In this document: positions 7,841 through 15,684 of the stretch, in pieces
Layout of the letters: every line of letters begins with the position of its first letter
Numbering within the stretch: position 1 is the stretch's first letter
Assembly: GCF_010998615.1 (NCBI RefSeq)
Contig: NZ_JAAEAH010000021.1
Location: forward strand, 40,859 to 104,858
Source of the DNA: Myxococcus sp. CA023
GTDB taxonomy: Bacteria > Myxococcota > Myxococcia > Myxococcales > Myxococcaceae
DNA: 64,000 bases
Direction: 5' to 3'
Made by a program: the position numbers and the translations under genes
The notes under the pieces: model-generated
Told to the model about the DNA's origin: nothing
The model's input: the letters and a program-made list of their open reading frames with translations, nothing else
Database searches by the model: none

Positions 7841-8773
7841 ATGGAAGGAATGCTCGACGCGTTCATCGCCTTCATCCGCGCGGAGCGCGGACTGTCCGGC
7901 AAGACGGTGGACGCCTACGCCGCAGACATCAACGTGTACTTCGAGGACCTGCGCTCCCGCGGCGTCTCCGACGTGACGCAGGCGCGGCAGGAGGACGTGT
8001 CCGCGCACCTGGCCGCGCTAGGCAAGCGGGGCTTGGGCAAACGCAGCCAGGCCCGTCACCTGGCGGCCCTGCGCGGCTTCCACCGGTTCCTCGTCGCCGA
8101 GCGCATGGCGGAGAAGGACCCGACGGAGGACCTGGACACGCCCCGGTCAGCCCGGAAGCTGCCGTCGTTCCTCACCCTGGAAGAGGTGGAGCAGCTCCTG
8201 GCGGCCCCGGACGAGCGCACGTCCACGGGCGTGCGTGACAAGGCCATGCTGGAGGTGCTGTACGCCACCGGCCTCCGCGTGAGCGAGCTGTGTGGGCTGG
8301 GCATCAACGACGTGCAGCTCACGGCGGGCTATCTGGTGGCGAAGGGCAAGGGCGCCAAGGAGCGCCTCGTCCCGCTGGGGCGCGTGGCCATCGAGAAGGT
8401 CCAGGCATACCTGGCGGAGTCACGGCCAGCGGTGTTGGGGCGGCGCAAGTCCCAGGCGTTGTTCGTCACGCCACGAGGTTCTGGCTTCACGCGGCAGGGC
8501 TTCTGGAAGCTGATCAAGCGGTACGCGCTGAAGGCGGGCATCGCGAAGCCGCTGTCGCCGCACAAGCTGCGGCATTCGTTCGCCACACACCTGGTGGAGC
8601 GCGGCGCGGACCTGCGCGCCGTCCAGCAGATGCTGGGGCACGCGGACCTCGCCACGACGCAAATCTATACCCACGTGAACGCCGCCCGGCTGCGGTCCGT
8701 GTACGACGAGTTCCACCCGCGCAGCGACGTCTTCGTCCCCAAGGCGAAGAAGACGCGGGCCGCCGCGCGGTAG
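7841..8773 (+). CDS. xerD: Tyrosine recombinase XerD (chromosome dimer resolution)
   Basis: A 310-residue tyrosine recombinase with an N-terminal SAM-like core-binding domain (FIAFIRAERGLSGKTVDAYAADI) and a C-terminal catalytic domain. The catalytic set is complete: Arg146 (ATGLRVSEL), His241 and Arg244 (HKLRHSFATHL), His267 (MLGHADL) and Tyr276 (TTQIYTHV). Length and these motifs match XerC/XerD, which act at dif with FtsK to resolve chromosome dimers; XerD is favoured by the TTQIYTHV context, but XerC is not excluded. The ATG at 7841 is preferred over an upstream in-frame TTG and has TAGCCT eight bases before it but no Shine-Dalgarno. It is isolated, with no integrase-type flanking attachment sites, so it is a housekeeping gene and not a phage one. 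Confidence 0.88.
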   Translation: MEGMLDAFIAFIRAERGLSGKTVDAYAADINVYFEDLRSRGVSDVTQARQEDVSAHLAALGKRGLGKRSQARHLAALRGFHRFLVAERMAEKDPTEDLDTPRSARKLPSFLTLEEVEQLLAAPDERTSTGVRDKAMLEVLYATGLRVSELCGLGINDVQLTAGYLVAKGKGAKERLVPLGRVAIEKVQAYLAESRPAVLGRRKSQALFVTPRGSGFTRQGFWKLIKRYALKAGIAKPLSPHKLRHSFATHLVERGADLRAVQQMLGHADLATTQIYTHVNAARLRSVYDEFHPRSDVFVPKAKKTRAAAR

Positions 8774-8824
8774 GGGCGGCCCGGGGCCTCGGCGCCGTGG
8801 AAGGAACGTTCCGTCCGCTGGCGC

Positions 8825-9997
8825 TCAGCTCCCCACGCCGTGGATGGGGAGGCCGAACGGGTCCGTGTGGGCCCGCCGGGGTCCGCTCCCTGGCAGCGGG
8901 GCCACGCGAATCAGCCCAGACGCCATCAGGCGGTGCACGGAGCGGGACGCGGCGAGCTCGCCCATGGCCGCCGTGCGCAGGGCCTGCCGGATGCTCCGGC
9001 TGCCGCGCAGCTTCGAGTACAGGTACAGGTCATCCGCCGTCAGGTCGGGCGGGGTGGGGCGCGGAATCGGCTCGAACACCAGGCGCCCGTCGAGCGCGAA
9101 GAGCTCGTCACTGAGGGCCAGCGTCAGGCGAATCTCCGCCTCGCGGTACAGGGCGTGGGCTTCGGGGACGGGGCCTTGCTCCAGGATTTGCGCGGCCAGG
9201 GCGACGGCATGGTCATACTGGCCGGCTTCCAGGAAGCGCTTCACCAGGGTGAGCAGCTCCTCCAACTCGGCGGCTTCACCCAATCGGGGGCCGCGGGCCT
9301 TGCGCGGGGCCAGGGCACCCCGCCGGTACAGGTGCAGCACCCAGCGCGCGGCGAAGAGCGGGGCCTCCCGGGCGCTCGCCAGCATCTCTCCCAGCGTGGC
9401 GCCGCTCGCCGCCAGGTCCAGCAGGACATCCTCTTCCTCCGAGTACGTCTCCACGGCGAACTCGCGGAAGACGCGGAACGTCGTGTCCATCCGAGGGAAG
9501 ATGTCGCGGAACATGCCCCACTCGCGCTGCCGCGTCACCGCGTCACGGTGCAGGGTGGACAGCGACAGCTTGAGCCCAATCGCCCGGGCTGAGGGCGGAA
9601 GGCCAGGGGCGAACCCCACCTCGCCGGACTCCCAGGCGTAGCAGTCGAACAGGGACTCGCGGGCCTTGTGCTCCAGGGCCTCGATGAGGCGGGGCAGCTC
9701 TACGAAGCAGCGCTGGACCAGGAAGGTGCCGTAGGGCATGCCCGCTCCCTCGGCCGCTTCGAAGGCCGCCGCGGCGCGGGGGGCGTCCAGGATGCGGAGG
9801 TTCACCAGGACTTGGGCCAGGTGCTCGCGCGGGTCGTTGGAGCTCTCGCCCACCAGGTAGCCGTCCTTGACGTGGAAGCAGCGCCGCACCGCGCCACGTT
9901 CCACGCTCAGCACCCCTTCAACCCCGGGCGCGCTGAACAGCGGCGGCATCACCAACTGCAAGCGATAGTTGGCGAGACTTCCGTTGAATGGCTCCAT
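8825..9997 (-). CDS. DUF4388 domain protein
   Basis: A 390-residue protein. The first 140 residues are a DUF4388-type module: MEPFNGSLANYRLQLVMPPL, GVLSVERGAVRRCFHVKDGYLVGESSND, then a helix block ending ESLFDCYAWESGEVGFAPG. This module is common in deltaproteobacterial and myxobacterial regulatory and motility proteins and often stands beside receiver domains; its ligand is unknown. Residues 170-300 contain a winged-helix-like segment and a TPR-like helix pair (LVKRFLEAGQYDHAVALAAQILEQG). The start at 9997 has GGAGGA nine bases upstream. The gene diverges from trpS over 259 bases that are rather AT-rich near 10060-10100, where both promoters probably lie. Confidence 0.75.
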   Translation of the reverse strand: MEPFNGSLANYRLQLVMPPLFSAPGVEGVLSVERGAVRRCFHVKDGYLVGESSNDPREHLAQVLVNLRILDAPRAAAAFEAAEGAGMPYGTFLVQRCFVELPRLIEALEHKARESLFDCYAWESGEVGFAPGLPPSARAIGLKLSLSTLHRDAVTRQREWGMFRDIFPRMDTTFRVFREFAVETYSEEEDVLLDLAASGATLGEMLASAREAPLFAARWVLHLYRRGALAPRKARGPRLGEAAELEELLTLVKRFLEAGQYDHAVALAAQILEQGPVPEAHALYREAEIRLTLALSDELFALDGRLVFEPIPRPTPPDLTADDLYLYSKLRGSRSIRQALRTAAMGELAASRSVHRLMASGLIRVAPLPGSGPRRAHTDPFGLPIHGVGS

Positions 9998-10256
9998 GCA
10001 GGTGCTTCCTCCAAGGTGGGTTGGCCCGCGTGAGGAGCCCCCAGGGTATCGGCGCACCCCACTGTGATTCAATTGCAAGTGCCTGAATTTGCTTGAGATT
10101 TCCTGGTGGGACGCAAAGTTCCAGGGAGAGTCCGTCTTGACTTCGGATACTGAACGGGCGCAGGACACGGGCAACGGACGGTTGCAGGGCCGCGTCGGGT
10201 GTGCGAACGAGCCCCGTCCGATTCCCGATTCCGCCCAACCGAATCAGAGCGAGTCC

Positions 10257-11300
10257 ATGCGAATTCTTTCAGGAGTGCAGTCGTCCGGCAGGCTGCACAT
10301 CGGCAACTACTACGGCGCGCTCCGCCAGTTCGTGCAGCTCCAGGATGAAGGCGAGGGGTACTACTTCATCGCCAACCTGCACGCGCTCACCACCGTGAGG
10401 GATCCCAAGGCCGCGCTGGCGCTGACGCGCGAGGCCGCCATGGCCTACCTGTCGCTGGGGTTGGATCCGAAGAAGGCCGTGCTCTTCCGGCAGAGCGACG
10501 TGCGTGAGGTGCTGGAGCTGTACTGGATTCTGGGCACCGTGACGCCGCACGCGCACCTGGAGCGGGCCCACAGCTACAAGGACAAGGTGGCCAAGGGCAT
10601 CAGCCCGGACTTCGGCCTCTTCGCCTACCCGGTGCTGATGGCCGCCGACATCCTGCTCTACAGCGCGGACTTCGTCCCGGTGGGCAAGGACCAGATTCAG
10701 CACATCGAGTTCGCGCGCGACTGGGCGGTGAAGTTCAACACCCAGTACGTGCCCGGCTACGACCCGGCCGACCCGGAAGGCAAGGAGCGGGGCCATGCGC
10801 CCGGCATCCTCAAGCTGCCCGCGGCGCGCATCCAGGAGACCACCCAGACGGTGCCCGGCGTCGACGGACAGAAGATGTCCAAGTCCTATGGGAACACCAT
10901 CGAGCTGTTCGGGGACGAGAAGGAAATCAAGAAGCGCATCATGTCCATCAAGACGGACTCGACGCCGGTGGACGCGCCCAAGCCGCTGCCCACGCAGTCG
11001 CCGCCGCCCGGGCTCGTCAGCGATGCGCCGCTCTACGACTTGCTGAAGCTGATGCTTCCCGAGTCCGAGTTCGCCGAGGTGGACGCCACCTGGAAGGCGG
11101 GCGGGAAGGGCTACGGCGACTACAAGAAGAAGCTCCTGGAGGCCTACCATGCGGCCTTTGGCCCGGCCCGACAGCGGTACGCCGAGCTGGCGGCCGACCC
11201 GGGCGAGGTGGAGCGCATCCTCCAGGACGGCGCCAACCGGGCCAGGGCCGAGGCGAGCCGCCTCATGGACCAGGTCCGCAAGGCCGTGGGAGTCCCATGA
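10257..11300 (+). CDS. trpS: Tryptophanyl-tRNA synthetase
   Basis: A 347-residue class I aminoacyl-tRNA synthetase charging tRNA-Trp. The HIGH-type motif is HIGN (residues 14-17) in the typical TrpRS opening MRILSGVQSSGRLHIGNYYGA, and the KMSKS loop is at residues 206-210. The segments GKDQIQHIEFARD and LLYSADFVPVG are also diagnostic. An upstream in-frame extension of about 56 residues is unlike the family, so the ATG at 10257 is chosen. No T-box or obvious trp leader hairpin is visible between 10000 and 10256. It heads a block with scpA, scpB and an RluB-like gene but is separated from scpA by 163 bases with a possible separate promoter. Confidence 0.95.
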   Translation: MRILSGVQSSGRLHIGNYYGALRQFVQLQDEGEGYYFIANLHALTTVRDPKAALALTREAAMAYLSLGLDPKKAVLFRQSDVREVLELYWILGTVTPHAHLERAHSYKDKVAKGISPDFGLFAYPVLMAADILLYSADFVPVGKDQIQHIEFARDWAVKFNTQYVPGYDPADPEGKERGHAPGILKLPAARIQETTQTVPGVDGQKMSKSYGNTIELFGDEKEIKKRIMSIKTDSTPVDAPKPLPTQSPPPGLVSDAPLYDLLKLMLPESEFAEVDATWKAGGKGYGDYKKKLLEAYHAAFGPARQRYAELAADPGEVERILQDGANRARAEASRLMDQVRKAVGVP

Positions 11301-11336
11301 GTCCGTGCGCCTGAACGGGCTTTCACTGCCGATTGT

Positions 11337-11365
11337 TTGACCCTCCTGGGGGGCACTGGTATGGG
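11337..11365 (+). promoter_or_regulatory. Candidate sigma-70 promoter for scpAB
   Basis: TTGACC at 11337-11342, a 17-base spacer, and TATGGG at 11360-11365. It lies in the trpS-scpA gap about 100 bases before the scpA start. The -35 is five of six to consensus, the -10 is weaker. Confidence 0.5.
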
Positions 11366-11463
11366 TGTGTGTCCTCCAGGCTCGTGCCCGCTGCCTAAGA
11401 AAGTCGGGCCCTTACGCGATGACGCACCCCCACCCACACCGTTGACGCCATCCAGGACATCCG

Positions 11464-12333
11464 GTGAGTGAGGACCGTCGCTCGCCGACCGATGAGGCCC
11501 CTCGTGAAGGGGAGTTGCCGCGGAGTCCTGGCGACAACTTCCGCATCGCGTTGCCCAATTTCGAAGGTCCGCTGGACCTGCTGCTCCATCTCATCAAGGA
11601 GCATCGGGTCGACATCTTCGACATTCCGCTGGCGCTGATTACGGAGAAGTACCTCGAGCACCTGGAGCGGATGCGGGAGATCAACCTCGACATCGCCGGG
11701 GAGTTCCTGGTGATGGCCTCCACCCTGGCGCACCTCAAGAGCCGCATGCTGCTGCCCCGGCAGGACGTCGTCTCGGCGCAGGAGGGGGCGGAGGTGCTCG
11801 CGGTCGCCGAGGAGACCGAGGACCCGCGCGCGGAATTGGTGCGGCGCCTGCTGGAGTACCAGAAGTACAAGGACGCCGCTGAACAGCTCGCCACGCAGGA
11901 CCTGCTCGGCCGCGACGTCTTCGCCCGCAACGTCCCGGTGGAGGCGGTGCCCATCCCCGAGGAGGAGGTGGGTCTCCAGGAGTTCAGCGTCCTCAAACTG
12001 GTGGAGGCGCTCGACCGGGTGCTGGAGCGGTTGCAGCCCAAACTGCAGCATGAGGTGGTCCGGGAGCGCGTGACGCTGTCCGAGGCCATCCTCCGCGTAG
12101 TAGAGCGCCTGCGCCCGCATGGACAGGTTCTGTTCGAGAGCTTGTTCACGGAAGAGGAAACCCCGTCGCGACAGGAGGTGGTCATCACCTTCCTGGCCAT
12201 CCTGGAGATGGTGAAGCGGCGGCTCATCCGGGTGGTGCAGGACGAGCCGCTGGGGCCCATCCTGCTGCTGCCCAACGGGGACGCGCTGGAGAAGCTGGCT
12301 CCCACGGAGGTCGACGACAGTGACTACCGGTAG
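11464..12333 (+). CDS. scpA: Segregation and condensation protein A
   Basis: A 289-residue kleisin subunit that bridges the SMC heads with ScpB in the bacterial condensin. The N-terminal signature is clear: FEGPLDLLLHLIKEHRVDIFDIPLALITEKYLEHL, followed by AGEFLVMASTLAHLKSRMLLP, and the C-terminal winged helix (ETPSRQEVVITFLAILEMVKRRLI). A 25-residue Arg/Pro-rich leader precedes the core. The start is GTG; no strong Shine-Dalgarno is seen. The scpB start lies inside the 3' end of this gene (14-base overlap), so translation of the two is coupled, matching their obligate complex. The smc gene is not in the window. Confidence 0.95.
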   Translation: MSEDRRSPTDEAPREGELPRSPGDNFRIALPNFEGPLDLLLHLIKEHRVDIFDIPLALITEKYLEHLERMREINLDIAGEFLVMASTLAHLKSRMLLPRQDVVSAQEGAEVLAVAEETEDPRAELVRRLLEYQKYKDAAEQLATQDLLGRDVFARNVPVEAVPIPEEEVGLQEFSVLKLVEALDRVLERLQPKLQHEVVRERVTLSEAILRVVERLRPHGQVLFESLFTEEETPSRQEVVITFLAILEMVKRRLIRVVQDEPLGPILLLPNGDALEKLAPTEVDDSDYR

Positions 12334-13309
12334 CAACGGACCGCAGGACGAGACTCCCGAACCGGGCACGCCCGGTGGCCCTGGCCCGTTCTCCGAAGAG
12401 GAAATCGCTGCTGTCACGGGCCCCGGCCCGGCGGATGAGCTGGACGAGTTTGAAGCGGCCTCCATCGAGGAGGACTCGGACGAGGCGCCTCCAGACCTGG
12501 AGACGTCGTTCGAGAAGCTCCTCTCCAAGAGCCGCAAGCTGTCCACGGACCGCATCCGCACCGTCATCGAGAGCGTGCTCTTCGTGGCGGAGCGTCCGCT
12601 GTCGGTGGACGAGCTGTACATGGCCACCGGCATCGAGCGGGAGCTCATCGCCGAGGCCCTCAACCAGCTGTCCGGCATCCACCGCGATGGCATCAGTGGC
12701 ATCGTGCTGTACGAGGTGGCGGGCGGGTGGCAGTTCCGGACGGACCCGCATTCGGGTGAATATGTCCGGCGTTACCTGCGGGTGAAGCCACAGCGGCTGA
12801 CCCGGGCGGCGGTGGAGACGCTGGCCATCATCGCGTACCGGCAGCCGGTAACCCGGCCAGAAATCGAGGACATCCGCGGCGTGGACTGCGGCGCGGTCAT
12901 CAAGGCGTTGATGGACCGCAAGCTGGTGAAGATCCTGGGCAAGCGTGAAGAAGTGGGGCGGCCCATCCTCTATGGAACGTCGCGCGAGTTCCTGGAGTTC
13001 TTCGCACTGAAGGACCTGTCTGCCCTGCCCACGCTGCGTGAGTTCCACGAGCTGACGCAGGAGCACCGGGAGATCGTCGAGAAGGAAGACAAGCCGGCGC
13101 CCCCGGCTGCGGGGACGGTGGAAGCGCTGTCGGACCCGGCATTCACGAAGCGGATGGAGAAGAGCGCGGCGGCCAGTGAAGCCGCGCTGGAGGACCTGGA
13201 AGAGGCCATGGCGGCCGCGGACCGGACACAAAAGGTCAGCTCCAGCGTCCTAGACACGACGCCCCCGAACCCCGAGACGGGTGATACGACGGGGCCCAAG
13301 CCCGAGTGA
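12320..13309 (+). CDS. scpB: Segregation and condensation protein B
   Basis: A 329-residue protein, longer than the usual 180-200. The conserved double winged-helix core occupies about residues 70-235: RIRTVIESVLFVAERPLSVDELYMATG, YEVAGGWQFRTDP, RAAVETLAIIAYRQPVTRPEIEDIRGVDCGAVIKALMDRKLVKILGKREEVGRPILYGTS. It binds ScpA and modulates the SMC ATPase. The extra N-terminal 70 residues are acidic and Pro/Gly-rich, and the C-terminal 80 are Ala/Glu-rich; such disordered extensions are common in myxobacterial housekeeping proteins. The GTG start overlaps scpA by 14 bases. A further gene for a pseudouridine synthase follows after 24 bases. Confidence 0.95.
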   Translation: MTTGSNGPQDETPEPGTPGGPGPFSEEEIAAVTGPGPADELDEFEAASIEEDSDEAPPDLETSFEKLLSKSRKLSTDRIRTVIESVLFVAERPLSVDELYMATGIERELIAEALNQLSGIHRDGISGIVLYEVAGGWQFRTDPHSGEYVRRYLRVKPQRLTRAAVETLAIIAYRQPVTRPEIEDIRGVDCGAVIKALMDRKLVKILGKREEVGRPILYGTSREFLEFFALKDLSALPTLREFHELTQEHREIVEKEDKPAPPAAGTVEALSDPAFTKRMEKSAAASEAALEDLEEAMAAADRTQKVSSSVLDTTPPNPETGDTTGPKPE

Positions 13310-13333
13310 CGGGCAGCATGGAAGAAGGATGGT

Positions 13334-15598
13334 ATGGCGGCCGAACGACTACAGAAGTACCTGGCCCGCGCGGGAGTTGCTTCGCGCCGGCATGCAGAAG
13401 AGCTGATTACCGCGGGCCGCGTCGCGGTGAATAACAAGACGGTGACGGAGCTGGGCAGCCGGGTGGAGCCCGGCACCGACCTGGTGACGGTGGACGGGAC
13501 GCTCGTCACGCCTCCGGATGAATCCTCCTACTTCCTGCTCTACAAGCCCGTGGGCGTCGTGACGACGCTGTCGGATCCGCAGGGCCGGCCCACGGTGGCC
13601 AACTACGTGGAAGAGACGGGCAAGCGCCTGTTCCCGGTAGGCCGTCTGGACTACGACGCCGAGGGCGCGCTGCTGTTCACGGATGATGGGGCGCTGGCGC
13701 ACAAGCTGACGCACCCCAGCTTCCAGGTTCCGCGCACCTACCTGGCGAAGGTGAAGGGCGCCCCGGACGTGGCCACGCTGGACAAGCTGCGCGGCGGCGT
13801 GCGGCTCGAGGACGGCATGGCCACGCCGGTGTCGGTGGGCGTGTTCGAGGCCGCGGAGCGGAACACCTGGCTGAAGATTGTCGTGGCGGAAGGGCGCCCG
13901 CACCTCATCAAGCGGCTGTGCGCCGCGGTGGGGCACCCGGTGGTGCGTCTGTTCCGTCCGTCCTACGCCGGCGTGGGCGTGGAAGGGCTGCGCCCCGGCG
14001 AGCTGCGTCCGCTCAAGACGAGCGAGGTGGAGCTGCTGCACGCGGTGTCGGATGGCAAGACCGCGCCGCCGACGGGTGAGCTGAAGCTGCCTCCGCGCCG
14101 GCATGGCCGGGCGGCTCCAGGCTTCGACTCTGACGATGAGGCGGAGCTGTCCATGGATGATGATGCGCCCGTGGCCGCCAAACCCGCGCGCAAGGCGCCG
14201 GCCCGTGCGGCCAAGGCCGCGTCCGCGGGTGGTTCGAGCCTGGCGCGTTTCGGTCGGCCCAAGGGAGCTTCGGCCGAGGGCAAGCCCGCGCGCCGTTCCT
14301 TCGGTGGTGACGAGGGCAAGCCCGCGCGCCGCTCCTTCGGTGGTGACGAGGGCAAGCCCGCGCGCCGTTCCTTCGGTGGTGACGAGGGTAGGCCCGCGCG
14401 CCGCTCCTTCGGTGGTGACGAGGGTAGGCCCGCGCGCCGCTCCTTCGGTGGTGACGAGGGCAAGCCCGCGCGCCGTTCCTTCGGTGGTGATGAGGGCAGG
14501 CCCGCGCGCCGTTCCTTCGGTGGTGACGAGGGCAAGCCCGCGCGCCGTTCCTTCGGTGGTGACGAGGGCAGGCCCGCGCGCCGCTCCTTCGGTGGTGACG
14601 AGGGCAAGCCCGCGCGCCGCTCCTTCGGTGGTGACGAGGGCAGGCCCGCGCGCCGCTCCTTCGGTGGTGACGAGGGCAGGCCCGCGCGCCGTTCCTTCGG
14701 TGGTGACGAGGGCAGGCCCGCGCGCCGTCCCTTCGGTGGTGACGAGGGCAGGCCCGCGCGTCGTTCCTTCGGTGGTGACGAGAGCAAGCCCGCGCGCCGC
14801 TCCTTCGGTGGTGACGAGGGCAGGCCCGCGCGCCGTTCGTTTGGTGGCGATGAAGGGGCGCCGCGCGGCCGTTCCTTCGGCGGTGACAAGGCAGGCGCGC
14901 CGCGTGGCCGTGGTGCGGGCCGCTCCTTCGGCGGTGATGAATCGGGCGCTCCTCGGAGCCGTGGTCCGGGGCGGTCCTTCGGCGGTGACGAGGGCGGCGC
15001 GCCGCGGAGTCGCGGTGCGGGTCGCCCATTCGGTGGTGCTGGCGGCGCCCGTCGCTCGTTTGGCGGTGACGAGGGCGGAGCCCCCAAGAGCCGTGGCGCG
15101 GGTCGTCCGGAGCGCCGTGAGTGGAGCGCGGGCGGAGACGCCGCACCGCGGACTCGCGCACCGCGCGCCGGTGGCGAAGGCCGTCCGGAGCGCAAGTCGT
15201 GGGGTGCTGGCGGCGGCGCCGGCCGTGCCCCGCGAGGTGAAGGCCGTCCGTACTCGCCCCGTTCCGGAGGCGCGGGTGCTGGCCGCCCGGAGCGCCGTGA
15301 GTGGAAGCCTCGCGCCGAAGGGGCAGACGCTCCGCGTGGCCGGGGTGGTCCTCGCCGTGAAGGCTCCGAAGGCGGACGCCCCGCACGCAGCACCTGGACG
15401 CCCACCGACGAAAGCGGGAATCCCCGTGAACGCGTCGTCCGGGCCGGGGCTCGCAAGGGTCCTCCCTCCGAGAAATCCGGCGGATTCCAGGACTGGGGCA
15501 AGAAGAAGGAGCGGGCAAGCGCCCCGAGCTGGAGCAATGAGCGTCCCCGAGGCGGCGCGGGCCGGCCTCCTCCCCGGGGGCCTCGCCGTCCGCGTTGA
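13334..15598 (+). CDS. RluB/RsuA-family rRNA pseudouridine synthase with long repeat tail
   Basis: Residues 1-245 form a normal RluB-type enzyme: an S4 RNA-binding domain (RLQKYLARAGVASRRHAEELITAGRVAVN) and a catalytic domain with GRLDYDAEGALLFTDDG, where Asp106 is the expected catalytic Asp. Such enzymes make pseudouridine in 23S rRNA. Family members are usually 240-350 residues; this one is 754. From residue 315 there are sixteen consecutive 12-residue units EG[KR]PARRSFGGD, then degenerate copies and an Arg/Gly/Pro-rich end. The tail is strongly basic with periodic Asp-Glu, like RGG-type RNA-binding regions. The ATG is preceded by GAAGAAGGA. Adjacent to scpB, as in many bacteria. Confidence 0.9.
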   Translation: MAAERLQKYLARAGVASRRHAEELITAGRVAVNNKTVTELGSRVEPGTDLVTVDGTLVTPPDESSYFLLYKPVGVVTTLSDPQGRPTVANYVEETGKRLFPVGRLDYDAEGALLFTDDGALAHKLTHPSFQVPRTYLAKVKGAPDVATLDKLRGGVRLEDGMATPVSVGVFEAAERNTWLKIVVAEGRPHLIKRLCAAVGHPVVRLFRPSYAGVGVEGLRPGELRPLKTSEVELLHAVSDGKTAPPTGELKLPPRRHGRAAPGFDSDDEAELSMDDDAPVAAKPARKAPARAAKAASAGGSSLARFGRPKGASAEGKPARRSFGGDEGKPARRSFGGDEGKPARRSFGGDEGRPARRSFGGDEGRPARRSFGGDEGKPARRSFGGDEGRPARRSFGGDEGKPARRSFGGDEGRPARRSFGGDEGKPARRSFGGDEGRPARRSFGGDEGRPARRSFGGDEGRPARRPFGGDEGRPARRSFGGDESKPARRSFGGDEGRPARRSFGGDEGAPRGRSFGGDKAGAPRGRGAGRSFGGDESGAPRSRGPGRSFGGDEGGAPRSRGAGRPFGGAGGARRSFGGDEGGAPKSRGAGRPERREWSAGGDAAPRTRAPRAGGEGRPERKSWGAGGGAGRAPRGEGRPYSPRSGGAGAGRPERREWKPRAEGADAPRGRGGPRREGSEGGRPARSTWTPTDESGNPRERVVRAGARKGPPSEKSGGFQDWGKKKERASAPSWSNERPRGGAGRPPPRGPRRPR
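14276..14887 (+). repeat. Seventeen-copy 36-bp in-frame tandem repeat
   Basis: Starting at 14276 a 36-bp unit encoding E-G-[K/R]-P-A-R-R-S-F-G-G-D is repeated sixteen times to 14851, with a seventeenth variant (EGAPRGRSFGGD) to 14887. Differences are nearly all at one Lys/Arg codon and one Arg third position, so the array looks recently expanded. More degenerate SFGGD-containing units with longer inserts (AGAPRGRGAGR type) continue to about 15080. Confidence 0.95.
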
Positions 15599-15614
15599 TA
15601 CATGACGCGGTGGA

Positions 15615-15645
15615 TTGGGCGGGAATCGAGGGGGATTGATATAAC
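15615..15645 (+). promoter_or_regulatory. Candidate promoter of the HEAT-repeat lipoprotein operon
   Basis: TTGGGC at 15615-15620 and TATAAC at 15640-15645, spacing 19. TGA directly before TATAAC makes an extended -10, which can offset the long spacer. It lies 39 bases before the ATG at 15685. Confidence 0.4.
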
Positions 15646-15684
15646 CGGCGCCGACTCCTACACCGTTTCCCTCACCGGAGACCG

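Noticed and set aside
8800..8817. Palindrome around GGAACGTTCC between xerD and the DUF4388 gene
   Set aside because: It fits a short convergent terminator but is imperfect and brief; too weak to annotate.
10000..10256. T-box or trp-type leader before trpS
   Set aside because: No conserved T-box sequence, specifier stem or Trp-codon leader peptide could be found by eye.
14276..14887. 36-bp repeat array resembling a CRISPR by unit length
   Set aside because: Units are directly adjacent with no spacers and are translated in frame, so it is a coding repeat.
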